Translations under genes and position numbers: made by a program
Source of the DNA: Pseudomonas sp. Root562
GTDB taxonomy: Bacteria; Pseudomonadota; Gammaproteobacteria; Pseudomonadales; Pseudomonadaceae
Length of the DNA stretch: 64,000 nucleotides
Direction of reading: 5' to 3'
NCBI RefSeq assembly: GCF_001427125.1
Contig: NZ_LMGK01000001.1
Coordinates: forward strand, 322,108-386,107
The notes under the pieces: generated by a model
Told to the model about the DNA's origin: nothing
Database searches by the model: none
The model's input: the letters and a program-made list of their open reading frames with translations, nothing else
Part shown: positions 45,634 through 53,982 of the stretch, piece by piece
How positions within the stretch are numbered: position 1 is the first letter of the stretch
Layout: every line of letters begins with the position of its first letter

Positions 45634-46695
45634 TTGCGGGTACTGCTGATCAAGACGTCATCGCTGGGCGACGTGATTCATGCGTTGCCAGCGCTGACCG
45701 ATGCTGCGCGGGCGATCCCCGGCATCAAGTTCGACTGGGTGGTGGAAGAAGGCTTCGCCGAAATCCCCACCTGGCATCCGGCGGTGGGCAAGGTGATCCC
45801 GGTGGCAATCCGGCGCTGGCGCAAAAACCTCTGGCAAACCATCAAGAGCGGCGAGTGGAAGCGTTTCAAGCAAAGCCTGCGCGCCACGAAATACGATTTG
45901 GTCATTGATGCCCAGGGCTTGCTGAAGAGCGCCTGGCTGACTCGCTATGTCAAAGCCCCGGTGGCCGGCCTGGACAAGTCGTCGGCCCGCGAGCCGATGG
46001 CCGCGCGTTTCTATGATCGACGCCTGGCGGTTGCCCGTGGCCAGCACGCGGTGGAGCGAGTGCGTCAATTGTTCGCCATCGCCCTGGGCTACGACCTGCC
46101 CAAGGGCTTGGGCGACTATGGCCTGAGCGTCGAACGCCTGGTGGAGTTGCCGCGCAAGAATCCCTACGTACTGTTCCTGCATGGCACGACCTGGGACACC
46201 AAGCACTGGCCTGAAGCCTATTGGCGCGAGCTGACCGAGCGTGTCGGTTATCTCGGTGTCGGGGTGAAACTGCCTTGGGGCAACGCGGTGGAGAAGGCGC
46301 GCGCCGAACGCATCGCTGCCGGTTTCAAGCACGCCGAAGTGCTGCCCAAGCTGAACCTGGCCGGCGTCGGCAAGGTGTTGGCCGGGGCTCAGGCGTGTGT
46401 GGCGGTCGACACCGGTCTTGGTCATTTGGCCGCTGCACTGGATGTGCCGACCCTGTCGCTCTTCGGTCCGACCAACCCGGGCCTGACCGGCGCCTACGGC
46501 AAATCGCAGATCCACCTGGCCAGCGATTTCCCTTGCGCACCCTGCCTGCAAAAGAAATGCACCTATCAACCGACGGCCGAAGATGCCCGTCAGTTCGACC
46601 TTGAGCGCGAGTGGCCGTTGTGCTTCACGCGCCTGAATCCCGAGCGGGTCGCCAGCCGACTGAGCACGTTGCTACTGGCTGAGGAGCTGCGCTGA
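45634..46695 (+). CDS. waaC: LPS heptosyltransferase I
   Basis: This 353-residue GT9 enzyme opens RVLLIKTSSLGDVIHALPAL and has the donor-binding block VAVDTGLGHLAAAL with LFGPTNPGLTG. It adds the first heptose to Kdo2-lipid A. The start is a TTG at 45634, one base after the waaF stop, and there is no ATG that would keep the conserved N-terminus. Its stop overlaps the waaG start by one base (TGATG). Confidence 0.97.
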   Translation: MRVLLIKTSSLGDVIHALPALTDAARAIPGIKFDWVVEEGFAEIPTWHPAVGKVIPVAIRRWRKNLWQTIKSGEWKRFKQSLRATKYDLVIDAQGLLKSAWLTRYVKAPVAGLDKSSAREPMAARFYDRRLAVARGQHAVERVRQLFAIALGYDLPKGLGDYGLSVERLVELPRKNPYVLFLHGTTWDTKHWPEAYWRELTERVGYLGVGVKLPWGNAVEKARAERIAAGFKHAEVLPKLNLAGVGKVLAGAQACVAVDTGLGHLAAALDVPTLSLFGPTNPGLTGAYGKSQIHLASDFPCAPCLQKKCTYQPTAEDARQFDLEREWPLCFTRLNPERVASRLSTLLLAEELR

Positions 46696-47819
46696 TGCAA
46701 TTGGCATTTGTCCTGTACAAGTACTTTCCCTTTGGTGGCTTGCAGCGCGATTTCATGCGCATCGCCCTGGAGTGTCAAAAACGCGGGCACCAGATTCGCG
46801 TCTACACGCTGATTTGGGAAGGCGACGTGCCGCCGGGTTTTGAAGTGCTGGTGGCGCCAGTCAAGGCATTCTTCAACCATCGTCGCAACGAAAAGCTCAG
46901 TGAATGGATGGAAGCGGACCTGGCCAAACGCCCGGTTGATCGTCTGATCGGCTTCAACAAGATGCCGGGGCTGGATGTGTATTACGCCGCTGACGGCTGC
47001 TTCGAAGACAAAGCGCAGAACCTGCGTAACTCGCTGTATCGTCGCTGGGGCCGCTATCGCCACTTCGCCGAATATGAGCGCGCGGTGTTTGCCAAAGACG
47101 CGAAGACTGAAGTGTTGATGATCTCCGAAGTCCAGCAGCCGCTGTTCATCAAGCATTACGACACGCCGCTGGAGCGTTTTCATCTGCTGCCGCCAGGCAT
47201 TGCCCAGGATCGCCGCCGCCCAGCCGATGCCGACGAAATTCGCGCCGGCTTCCGGGCCGAATTCAACCTCAAGGACGATGAACTGTTGCTGGTGCAGATT
47301 GGCTCCGGGTTCAAGACCAAGGGGGTTGATCGCAGCCTCAAGGCGTTGGCGGCATTGCCCGCTGATCTGAAGAAACGCACACGGCTGTTTGTAATCGGCC
47401 AGGACGACCCCAAATTGTTCCAGATGCAGAGTGCGACGTTGGGGCTGGGCGACAACGTGACGTTCCTCAAGGGCCGCAGCGATATTCCGCGTTTCCTGTT
47501 GGGGGCCGATCTGTTGATCCATCCGGCCTATAACGAAAACACCGGTACCGTGCTGCTTGAAGCGCTGGTGGCCGGGTTGCCTGTGCTGGTCAGTGCGGTG
47601 TGCGGTTACGCCCATTACATTGCCGAGGCCGATGCTGGCCTGGTGCTGGACGAACCCTTCGAGCAAGCACAGCTGACGCAATACCTGACCGGCATGCTCA
47701 ACGACGCCCAAGCACGGGCGGCCTGGAGCCGCAACGGTTTGGCGTTTGCCGAGACGGCTGATCTCTACAGCATGCCGCAGCACGCGGCCGATGTGATTCT
47801 GGCGGAGCACGCTAAATGA
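46695..47819 (+). CDS. waaG: LPS core glucosyltransferase/glycosyltransferase WaaG
   Basis: This 374-residue GT4 enzyme opens QLAFVLYKYFPFGGLQRDF, the acceptor-side loop of WaaG. Its C-terminal donor-binding motif is HPAYNENTGTVLLEALVAG (EX7E type). In Pseudomonas WaaG adds the first outer-core sugar, galactosamine, to heptose II; the exact sugar here is inferred. It overlaps waaC by one base and waaP by four (ATGA). Confidence 0.95.
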   Translation: MQLAFVLYKYFPFGGLQRDFMRIALECQKRGHQIRVYTLIWEGDVPPGFEVLVAPVKAFFNHRRNEKLSEWMEADLAKRPVDRLIGFNKMPGLDVYYAADGCFEDKAQNLRNSLYRRWGRYRHFAEYERAVFAKDAKTEVLMISEVQQPLFIKHYDTPLERFHLLPPGIAQDRRRPADADEIRAGFRAEFNLKDDELLLVQIGSGFKTKGVDRSLKALAALPADLKKRTRLFVIGQDDPKLFQMQSATLGLGDNVTFLKGRSDIPRFLLGADLLIHPAYNENTGTVLLEALVAGLPVLVSAVCGYAHYIAEADAGLVLDEPFEQAQLTQYLTGMLNDAQARAAWSRNGLAFAETADLYSMPQHAADVILAEHAK

Positions 47820-48622
47820 AGTTGATGCTGGCTGAACCGTTCAAAAGCCTCTGGGCCGGACGCGATCCGTTCGCCGAAGTCGAGGGTTTGCAGGGCGAGG
47901 TGTACCGCGAGCTTGAAGCGCGCCGGACCCTGCGCACTGAAGTGAACGGCAACGGGTTTTTCGTGAAGATCCACCGCGGCATTGGCTGGGGCGAGATCTT
48001 CAAGAACCTGCTCACCGCCAAACTGCCGGTACTCGGTGCAGGCCAGGAGTGGAAGGCGATCCAGCGCTTGCAGGAAGTCGGCGTGCCGACCATGACCGCC
48101 GTCGCTTATGGTGAGAAAGGCAGCAATCCGGCCGACCAGCATTCGTTCATCGTCACTGAAGAGCTGGCGCCGACGGTCAGTCTCGAAGACTTCAGCCTCA
48201 ACTGGATCAAGCAGCCGCCCGAGCCGAAGCTCAAGCGCGCGCTGATCGCCGAAGTGGCACGCATGACCGGGATGATGCACCGCGCCGGGGTCAACCACCG
48301 CGACTGCTACATCTGCCACTTCCTGCTGCACACCGACAAGCCGGTGACGGCCGATGACTTCAAGCTGTCGGTAATCGACCTGCACCGCGCCCAGACGCGT
48401 CCGACGATCACTGCCCGCTGGCGCAACAAGGATCTGGCGGCGCTGTATTTTTCCGCTCTGGATATCGGCCTGACCCGTCGCGACAAGCTGCGGTTCCTCA
48501 AGGGTTATTTCCAGCAACCGCTGCGGCAGATTCTCAGCGAAGAAGCCGGGCTGCTCAGTTGGCTCGAGGGCAAGGCCAACAAACTCTACGACCGCAAACA
48601 GCGATACGGGGATGCGCTCTGA
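47816..48622 (+). CDS. waaP: LPS core heptose(I) kinase WaaP
   Basis: This 268-residue protein has the WaaP kinase fold: the ATP-lysine region FFVKIHRG near residue 50, the catalytic loop NHRDCYICHFLL near 162 with an intact aspartate, and VIDLHRAQ near 185. It phosphorylates heptose I, which in Pseudomonas is needed for outer-membrane integrity and viability. It is the first of five kinase-fold proteins in this cluster. It is joined by ATGA to waaG and by a one-base overlap to the next gene. Confidence 0.96.
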   Translation: MKLMLAEPFKSLWAGRDPFAEVEGLQGEVYRELEARRTLRTEVNGNGFFVKIHRGIGWGEIFKNLLTAKLPVLGAGQEWKAIQRLQEVGVPTMTAVAYGEKGSNPADQHSFIVTEELAPTVSLEDFSLNWIKQPPEPKLKRALIAEVARMTGMMHRAGVNHRDCYICHFLLHTDKPVTADDFKLSVIDLHRAQTRPTITARWRNKDLAALYFSALDIGLTRRDKLRFLKGYFQQPLRQILSEEAGLLSWLEGKANKLYDRKQRYGDAL

Positions 48623-49356
48623 TGGCGGGTTGGACACTGGAGCCTGAATACAGCGATCTGGCAGAGGACTTCGGCAGCCTCGAAGCGGTGTTTGCGCTTC
48701 AAGGCGAGCGATTGACCCGTGATCCGCTGTCGGAAGTCATCCGCGTCCAGCGCAAGGGCGTCAACTATTACGTCAAACGCTACGTGGGCGCAGGCAAGGG
48801 GTTGCGCCGTTATCTGGGCAAGCCTCGGGTGAAAATGGAGTGGCAGAACCTCAAGCGCTTCGCCAAGTGGGGCATTCCCACCGCCGAGGTGGTGGCCTGG
48901 GGGCTGGAGCGTCGCGGCATGGCTTACGATCGCGGGGCGATGATCACCCGCGAACTGCCGCATACCGAAGACCTCTCGGCCCTTGCCGAACGGCACGACC
49001 CCAAGCTCGCGGACCGCGCGTGGGTCGATACCATCAGCCGCCAGCTGGCCAGCTACACCCGGACCATGCACGAGCATTGTTTTACCCACAACGACCTGAA
49101 ATGGCGCAACCTGCTGGTCGACGATCAGCCCCAGCTGTTTCTCATTGACTGTCCCAATGGTGATTTCTGGAGCGGTTTCTGGCTCAAGTACCGCATCACC
49201 AAGGACCTGGCGTGCCTGGACAAGGTCGCCAAATATCAGCTGTCGGCCACTCAGCGTCTGCGCTTTTACCTGCAATACCGGCAACGGGAACGGCTCAATG
49301 CCGCCGATAAAAAACGCATCCGGCACGTGGTGAGATTTTTCGAGGGACGCGAATGA
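48622..49356 (+). CDS. wapP: LPS core kinase-fold protein, WapP-like
   Basis: This 244-residue protein has the RIO/Kdo-kinase-like fold: NYYVKRYVG near residue 48 (ATP lysine), THNDLKWRNLLV near 154 (catalytic aspartate present) and FLIDCPNGDFW near 172 (metal-binding aspartate). All catalytic positions are intact, so it should be active. By order it corresponds to WapP (PA5008), the presumed heptose II kinase in P. aeruginosa. It starts at 48622, overlapping waaP by one base, and ends with an ATGA overlap at 49353. Confidence 0.85.
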   Translation: MAGWTLEPEYSDLAEDFGSLEAVFALQGERLTRDPLSEVIRVQRKGVNYYVKRYVGAGKGLRRYLGKPRVKMEWQNLKRFAKWGIPTAEVVAWGLERRGMAYDRGAMITRELPHTEDLSALAERHDPKLADRAWVDTISRQLASYTRTMHEHCFTHNDLKWRNLLVDDQPQLFLIDCPNGDFWSGFWLKYRITKDLACLDKVAKYQLSATQRLRFYLQYRQRERLNAADKKRIRHVVRFFEGRE

Positions 49357-50105
49357 CTGATTTTCTGGCCGCTGAAGACCGTGCGCTGCTCGAACGCCAT
49401 GGCCTCGGCACGTTCGATGCGCTGTGGTCCCGGCAACTCGAGGCCGTGGACGAACCCAACACCGTTCGCGGTGGCTGGAGCAGCGTGTTTCGACTGGACC
49501 TGGAAGGTCATGGCTTCTATCTCAAGCGCCAGAGCAACTATCAGATGCGCACTTTGCACGCGCCGTTCGGCGAGCCGAGTTTTGCCCGTGAATTTCGCAA
49601 CATCAGCCGTTATGAAAAACTCGGCATTCCGGCGCTGAAAGCGGCGTTTTTCGGCGAGCGCAAAGTTGATGGCGAAGTCCGCGCTGTGCTGCTGACCCGG
49701 GCACTGGACGGCTGGGATGATCTGGATTCGCTGCTGCGCCGCTGGTCAGAGCTCGGCGAGGCGCAACACGTGGCCATTCTGCAAGCCTGCGGCCGTCTGG
49801 CGCAGCGCCTGCATGGCAGGCGTCAGGTGCACGGCTGCTTCTATCCCAAGCACATTTTCCTGCGCGCCAACGGCGACGGCTATCAGGCGCAGTTGATTGA
49901 CCTGGAAAAGACTCGGCCACTGCTGTTCGGCCAACGGGACCGGGTCAAGGATCTGGAGCCATTACTGCGTCGAGCACCCGAGTGGAGCGAAGCGCAGTTG
50001 CGGGTGCTTCTGGCCGCCTATCTGGATCAGGCTCAGGACAGTTCGCTGATCGACAGCTGGCTGACACGTCTGACTGCCCGGCGCAGCCATAAGGGGAAAG
50101 CTTGA
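49353..50105 (+). CDS. wapQ: InaA/WapQ-like kinase-fold protein with altered catalytic loop
   Basis: This 250-residue protein has the ATP lysine (FYLKRQSNY near residue 51), the helix glutamate region (FAREFRNISRYE) and the later LIDLEKTRP metal-binding block. The catalytic loop reads VHGCFYPKHIF near 157, where active relatives have HRD or HGD: the usual aspartate is a cysteine. From memory HGC(L/F)YPKH is the form typical of the InaA family, so it is a family trait rather than a mutation. It corresponds by order to WapQ (PA5007). It may be a non-canonical kinase or a pseudokinase partner. Confidence 0.8.
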   Translation: MTDFLAAEDRALLERHGLGTFDALWSRQLEAVDEPNTVRGGWSSVFRLDLEGHGFYLKRQSNYQMRTLHAPFGEPSFAREFRNISRYEKLGIPALKAAFFGERKVDGEVRAVLLTRALDGWDDLDSLLRRWSELGEAQHVAILQACGRLAQRLHGRRQVHGCFYPKHIFLRANGDGYQAQLIDLEKTRPLLFGQRDRVKDLEPLLRRAPEWSEAQLRVLLAAYLDQAQDSSLIDSWLTRLTARRSHKGKA

Positions 50106-51556
50106 TGCGTTTGTCCGAACTGAAAAGCGCTGGCCGCAGTCCGACGCTGCCGTTGACTCTTTCCCTGGCCGACGCGGCCGGTCCGGCCGATTTGCAGCTA
50201 CTGAGCCTGCTGCGAGTGTTGCCGGGGCAGCGTTACGTGGGCGCCGGTGTCTGGCGTGGCCGCCCGGTGCTGGCCAAATTGCTGGTCGGCAGCAAGGCTG
50301 CACGGCATTTTCAACGGGAACTGGACGGCGTGCGTTTACTCGCTGCCCAAGGCTTGACCACGCCGCTGCTGTTGGCCGACGGCCTTAAGGAAGGCGAGGG
50401 CGGCTGGCTGTTGTTCGAGTTTCTGGAAGGCGCTGAAAGCCTCGGCGATGCGTGGCAGCGAGTTGAAAGCTTGCCCGTGTTGGCCGACGAGCAATCAGCG
50501 GTTTTGGCCGAAGCCTTGGGTGCCATTGGCCAAATGCATCGCAAAGGCCTGTGGCAGGAAGATCTGCATCTGGACAATCTGCTGCGCCAGGGCCGTCGGC
50601 TCTATCTGATCGACGGCGCCGGAATCTGCAGCGAAACGCCTGGCCAGCCGTTGTCGCGGCAAAAGGTCCTGGAAAATCTCGGGGTGTTCTTTGCCCAGTT
50701 GCCACAATCGTTGCAGCCGTTCACCGAAGAGTTGCTGGTCTACTACCTGCTGAGCAATGGCGAACATGCCTTGCCCATGGAAGCGCTACAGAAGCAGATC
50801 GACAAAGTCCGCAACTGGCGCCTCAAGGATTTTCTGAACAAAGTCGGCCGTGAATGCACACTGTTCAGCGTGCAGCGCGGGGCGTTCGGCTTGCGGGCGA
50901 TTCGCCGCGAGGAAGAAGCGGCCATGCTGCCGGTGCTGGAGCGGGCCGATGAGTTGCTTGACCAAGGGCATCTGTACAAGACCGGCGGCGCGGCGAGTGT
51001 CGGCAAAGTCCAGGTCAATGGTCGCACGCTGGTGATCAAGCGCTACAACATCAAGGGCTTTGCGCACTGGCTCAAGCGTTTCTGGCGCCCGAGCCGGGCG
51101 TGGCACTCCTGGCGCGAAGGCAATCGCCTGGCGTTCTTCGGCATCGCCACGCCCAAGCCGCTGGCGCTATTGGAAAAGCGCTTCCTCGGGTTGCGCGGTC
51201 GCGCCTACCTCATCACCGAGCATCTGTCGGGGCCGGACATCATCGAGCGCTTTGCGCCCTATGTGGAAAGTGGTGATGCGCCGGAGTCTGAGCTGGCAGC
51301 GCTGGATCACTTGTTCGCCGAGCTGATTCGCGAGCGCATCAGCCATGGCGACTTCAAGGGCCACAACCTGTTCTGGCAGCAGGATCGCTGGGCACTGATC
51401 GATCTCGACTCGATGTGCCAGCATGGCTCCCTCGCCAGTTTCGTACCGGCGTATGCACGGGATCGCGCGCGGTTCATGCGCAATTGGCCGGACAGTAGCG
51501 CGCTTTATCAAGTCATCGATGGGCGTCTGCCCAAAGACATCGCCAGCGTTTCCTGA
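50105..51556 (+). CDS. Tandem two-domain kinase of the LPS core cluster (PA5006-like)
   Basis: This 483-residue protein contains two kinase-like domains. Domain 1 (about 1-225) has QEDLHLDNLL and YLIDGAGI. Domain 2 (about 265-475) has TLVIKRYNI, then HGDFKGHNLFW and LIDLDSM. Both keep a catalytic-loop aspartate and a metal aspartate. It corresponds by position to PA5006. Candidate substrates are core heptoses or another core protein; none can be read from sequence. The ATG at 50105 overlaps the upstream stop by one base; the TTG at 50102 is in frame and would add one residue. It closes the tightly overlapping run that begins with waaF. Confidence 0.85.
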   Translation: MRLSELKSAGRSPTLPLTLSLADAAGPADLQLLSLLRVLPGQRYVGAGVWRGRPVLAKLLVGSKAARHFQRELDGVRLLAAQGLTTPLLLADGLKEGEGGWLLFEFLEGAESLGDAWQRVESLPVLADEQSAVLAEALGAIGQMHRKGLWQEDLHLDNLLRQGRRLYLIDGAGICSETPGQPLSRQKVLENLGVFFAQLPQSLQPFTEELLVYYLLSNGEHALPMEALQKQIDKVRNWRLKDFLNKVGRECTLFSVQRGAFGLRAIRREEEAAMLPVLERADELLDQGHLYKTGGAASVGKVQVNGRTLVIKRYNIKGFAHWLKRFWRPSRAWHSWREGNRLAFFGIATPKPLALLEKRFLGLRGRAYLITEHLSGPDIIERFAPYVESGDAPESELAALDHLFAELIRERISHGDFKGHNLFWQQDRWALIDLDSMCQHGSLASFVPAYARDRARFMRNWPDSSALYQVIDGRLPKDIASVS

Positions 51557-51570
51557 ATCGGGCCTTCGGT

Positions 51571-51600
51571 CCTGTCGCGGGCTTGCCCGCGATGGGATCG
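51571..51600. repeat. REP-like hairpin after the LPS kinase run
   Basis: TCGCGGGCTTGCCCGCGATG contains the hairpin CGCGGGC/GCCCGCG with a short loop. It is the same REP core seen at 18915-19008 in the other orientation. It may mark the end of the first LPS transcript. Confidence 0.7.
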
Positions 51601-51723
51601 GACCAGCCAAATAAGATCAGGGACAAGTTCTTGTGAACCGTCCTACGCGATCTTCGGAAGCCATGAACTGTGGCCCGGATCGGCCCGATGCTAGTTTGCC
51701 CTGACATTTGCGGAGGGCGGACT

Positions 51724-52059
51724 TTGACAATAAGAATGGCAGCTGCTTCAGGCGCGATTTCGCTGGCATTGGCGGGATGCGGGACCGCTGCGACGGTGCT
51801 TCAGGACGATGCTGACGCCGCGCAAGGGTTGCGAAAGCAAAAAACCTATTGCCAGTCGATACCGCGGGTCTACAGCGGTCTCGCCCATGATTTCTGCGTA
51901 TTGAATGCGCCACCCGATCCCACGGGCTTCCTCGTGCCATTCATTCTGCTGGACCTGACGTTGTCCGGCGCTCTGGACACCGTTGTCTTGCCCTACACGA
52001 TTTACCGGCAAAGCGTGGACGGCAATATCCAGATCTATTGGCGACCCGTGCGCGGTTAA
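51724..52059 (+). CDS. Small lipoprotein of the YceK/YidQ type
   Basis: This 111-residue protein has an N-terminal signal ending in the lipobox LALAGC (cysteine near residue 18), so it is predicted to be lipidated and exported. The rest has FLVPFILLDLTLSGALDTVVLPYTIYRQ, the pattern of YceK/YidQ family lipoproteins (DUF1375), whose function is unknown. The start chosen is the TTG at 51724, because GGAGGG lies 6 bases upstream; the ATG at 51736 is possible but poorly spaced. It is a lone gene between the kinase run and the carbamoyltransferase. I do not recall it at this place in PAO1. Confidence 0.75.
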   Translation: MTIRMAAASGAISLALAGCGTAATVLQDDADAAQGLRKQKTYCQSIPRVYSGLAHDFCVLNAPPDPTGFLVPFILLDLTLSGALDTVVLPYTIYRQSVDGNIQIYWRPVRG

Positions 52060-52126
52060 ACAGCGGCAAGTCGACTTCCGAAAAGGCTTGCCGGTTGCCG
52101 CTAGAGGTTTGCCGCAGCTTTTACGC

Positions 52127-52200
52127 TATAATCCCGCCCTTTAGCTGTCTCTCGCCCCTTGCGAGGGCACATAAATTTTTGAGGCGCATTGCGCCTGCAC
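52127..52200 (+). promoter_or_regulatory. Probable promoter and structured leader of the carbamoyltransferase operon
   Basis: A consensus -10 box TATAAT at 52127-52132 starts a leader of roughly 85 bases that contains two hairpins: CTCTCGC/GCGAGGG near 52148-52167 and GGCGCA/TGCGCC near 52184-52197. The -35 region is poor. This suggests a second transcription unit starting inside the LPS cluster. Confidence 0.5.
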
Positions 52201-52224
52201 GCAGACTAAAGAGGCTAGACCCCT

Positions 52225-53982
52225 GTGGCATTGACGATTCTTGGCCTGTCCGGCGCCCTTAGCCATGATCCTTCCGCAGCCCTGTACATCGACGGCAAGC
52301 TGGTCGCGGCGGCTGAAGAAGAGCGCTTCGTGCGCGATAAACATGCAAAGAACCGCATGCCTTATGAATCGGCGAAATTCTGCCTGGAACAGGCCGGTAT
52401 CAAACCTTCCGACGTTGATGTGGTGGCCATTCCGTTCGCCCCGATCAGCCTGTTCGGCAAGGCTCGCTGGCACTACGCCAAGCGTTACTGGTACGCGCCG
52501 GACCGCGCCCTCGATGCAATCCTGATGGGCAACCGTCGCTACAAGCGCTATCGCAACAAGATCGTCTGGTGCCTCGAGCAACTGGGTTTCGATCCGAAAA
52601 AAATCAAGATCGAGCCGGTCGAACACCATCTGGCTCACGCCTCCAGTGCCTACCACTGCTCCGGTTTCAAAGAAAAAACCGCGATTCTCGGGATCGACGG
52701 CAAGGGTGAGTACGCCACGACGTTCTTCGGTTACGGCGAAAACGGCAAGATCCACAAGATCAAGGAATTCTTCGATCCTGACTCCCTCGGCGGCCTGTAC
52801 GGCGCAATCACCGAGTTCCTCGGTTTCGAGATGCTCGACGGCGAGTTCAAGGTCATGGGCATGGCGCCGTATGGCGACGCCAGCAAGTACGACTTTTCGC
52901 GCCTGGCCTCTTTCGAAAACGGCGAGCTGGTGATCAACACCGATTACGCCAACGTCATCGGCCTGCGTCGCTATAAAGAGAAGGGCAAGGGTTTCTACTT
53001 CTCGCCGAAGCTGATCGAGTGGCTGGGTCCGAAGCGCGAAGGCGACATCGCCGACGAGCCATACATCCACTACGCCGCCAGCATGCAAGCGCTGTTCGAG
53101 AAGCTGGCGTTGCAGATGATCGACCACTACCTGGGCGACGTACTCAAGGAAACCGGCAAGCTGGCGTTCGCTGGCGGCTGTGCCTTGAACGTCAAGCTGA
53201 ACCAGAAAATCATCGCCCGCGACGACATCAAAGAGCTGTTCGTCCAGCCTGCGTCCGGCGATGCCGGTACTGCCGTCGGCGCTGCGGCTTATGTGTCCCA
53301 CGCCCGCGGCGTTCCGGTCGAGAAGATGGAACACGTCTACCTTGGCCCGTCTTACAGCAATGAAGATGTGATCGCCGCCTGCGCCCGCCATGAGAACAAA
53401 CCTGCGTGGCGCAAGCTCGACAACATGCCGGAGCAGATCGCCAAAATCATGGTCGACGGCAACCCGGTGGCCTGGTTCCAGGGCCGCATGGAGTTTGGTC
53501 CGCGTGCACTGGGCGGTCGTTCGATCATTGGTTGCCCGAGCGTGCCGGGCGTGGCCGATCGCATCAACCACCAGATCAAGTTCCGCGAGCGCTGGAGGCC
53601 TTTCTGCCCGTCGATGCTCGACACCGTGGCGCCACAGATGATCAAGATCGATCACCCGGCGCCGTTCATGACCTTCACCTTTGAAGTGGCTGAAGAGTGG
53701 AAAACCCGCGTGCCGGAAGTGGTCCACGAAGACGGCACTTCCCGTGCCCAGGTGCTCAAGCGCGAATACAACCCGCGCTACTACGACATGATGAAAGCGC
53801 TGGAAGTACTCACCGGCAACGGCGTGTCGCTCAACACTTCGCTCAACCGTCGCGGTGAGCCGATGATCTGCTCGCCGACGGACGCCTTGAACATGTTCTT
53901 CGGTTCCGATCTACAGTATCTGATCATGGAAGACATCCTGGTGGTCAAAGAGGGCGCGAACGCATATGACACGCTCGGCTGA
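52225..53982 (+). CDS. wapO: Carbamoyltransferase of the NodU/CmcH family (WapO-like)
   Basis: This 585-residue protein has the YrdC-like/Kae1-like carbamoyltransferase layout: LGLSGALSHDPSAAL at the start, the metal-binding HHLAHASSAYHCSGF near residue 133, and the C-terminal block EFGPRALGGRSI near 424. It makes a carbamoyl adenylate from carbamoyl phosphate and ATP and transfers it to an acceptor hydroxyl. By position it corresponds to WapO (PA5005), proposed to carbamoylate heptose II of the core. The start is a GTG at 52225, with GAGG 11 bases upstream. Its end overlaps the next gene by 17 bases. Confidence 0.9.
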   Translation: MALTILGLSGALSHDPSAALYIDGKLVAAAEEERFVRDKHAKNRMPYESAKFCLEQAGIKPSDVDVVAIPFAPISLFGKARWHYAKRYWYAPDRALDAILMGNRRYKRYRNKIVWCLEQLGFDPKKIKIEPVEHHLAHASSAYHCSGFKEKTAILGIDGKGEYATTFFGYGENGKIHKIKEFFDPDSLGGLYGAITEFLGFEMLDGEFKVMGMAPYGDASKYDFSRLASFENGELVINTDYANVIGLRRYKEKGKGFYFSPKLIEWLGPKREGDIADEPYIHYAASMQALFEKLALQMIDHYLGDVLKETGKLAFAGGCALNVKLNQKIIARDDIKELFVQPASGDAGTAVGAAAYVSHARGVPVEKMEHVYLGPSYSNEDVIAACARHENKPAWRKLDNMPEQIAKIMVDGNPVAWFQGRMEFGPRALGGRSIIGCPSVPGVADRINHQIKFRERWRPFCPSMLDTVAPQMIKIDHPAPFMTFTFEVAEEWKTRVPEVVHEDGTSRAQVLKREYNPRYYDMMKALEVLTGNGVSLNTSLNRRGEPMICSPTDALNMFFGSDLQYLIMEDILVVKEGANAYDTLG

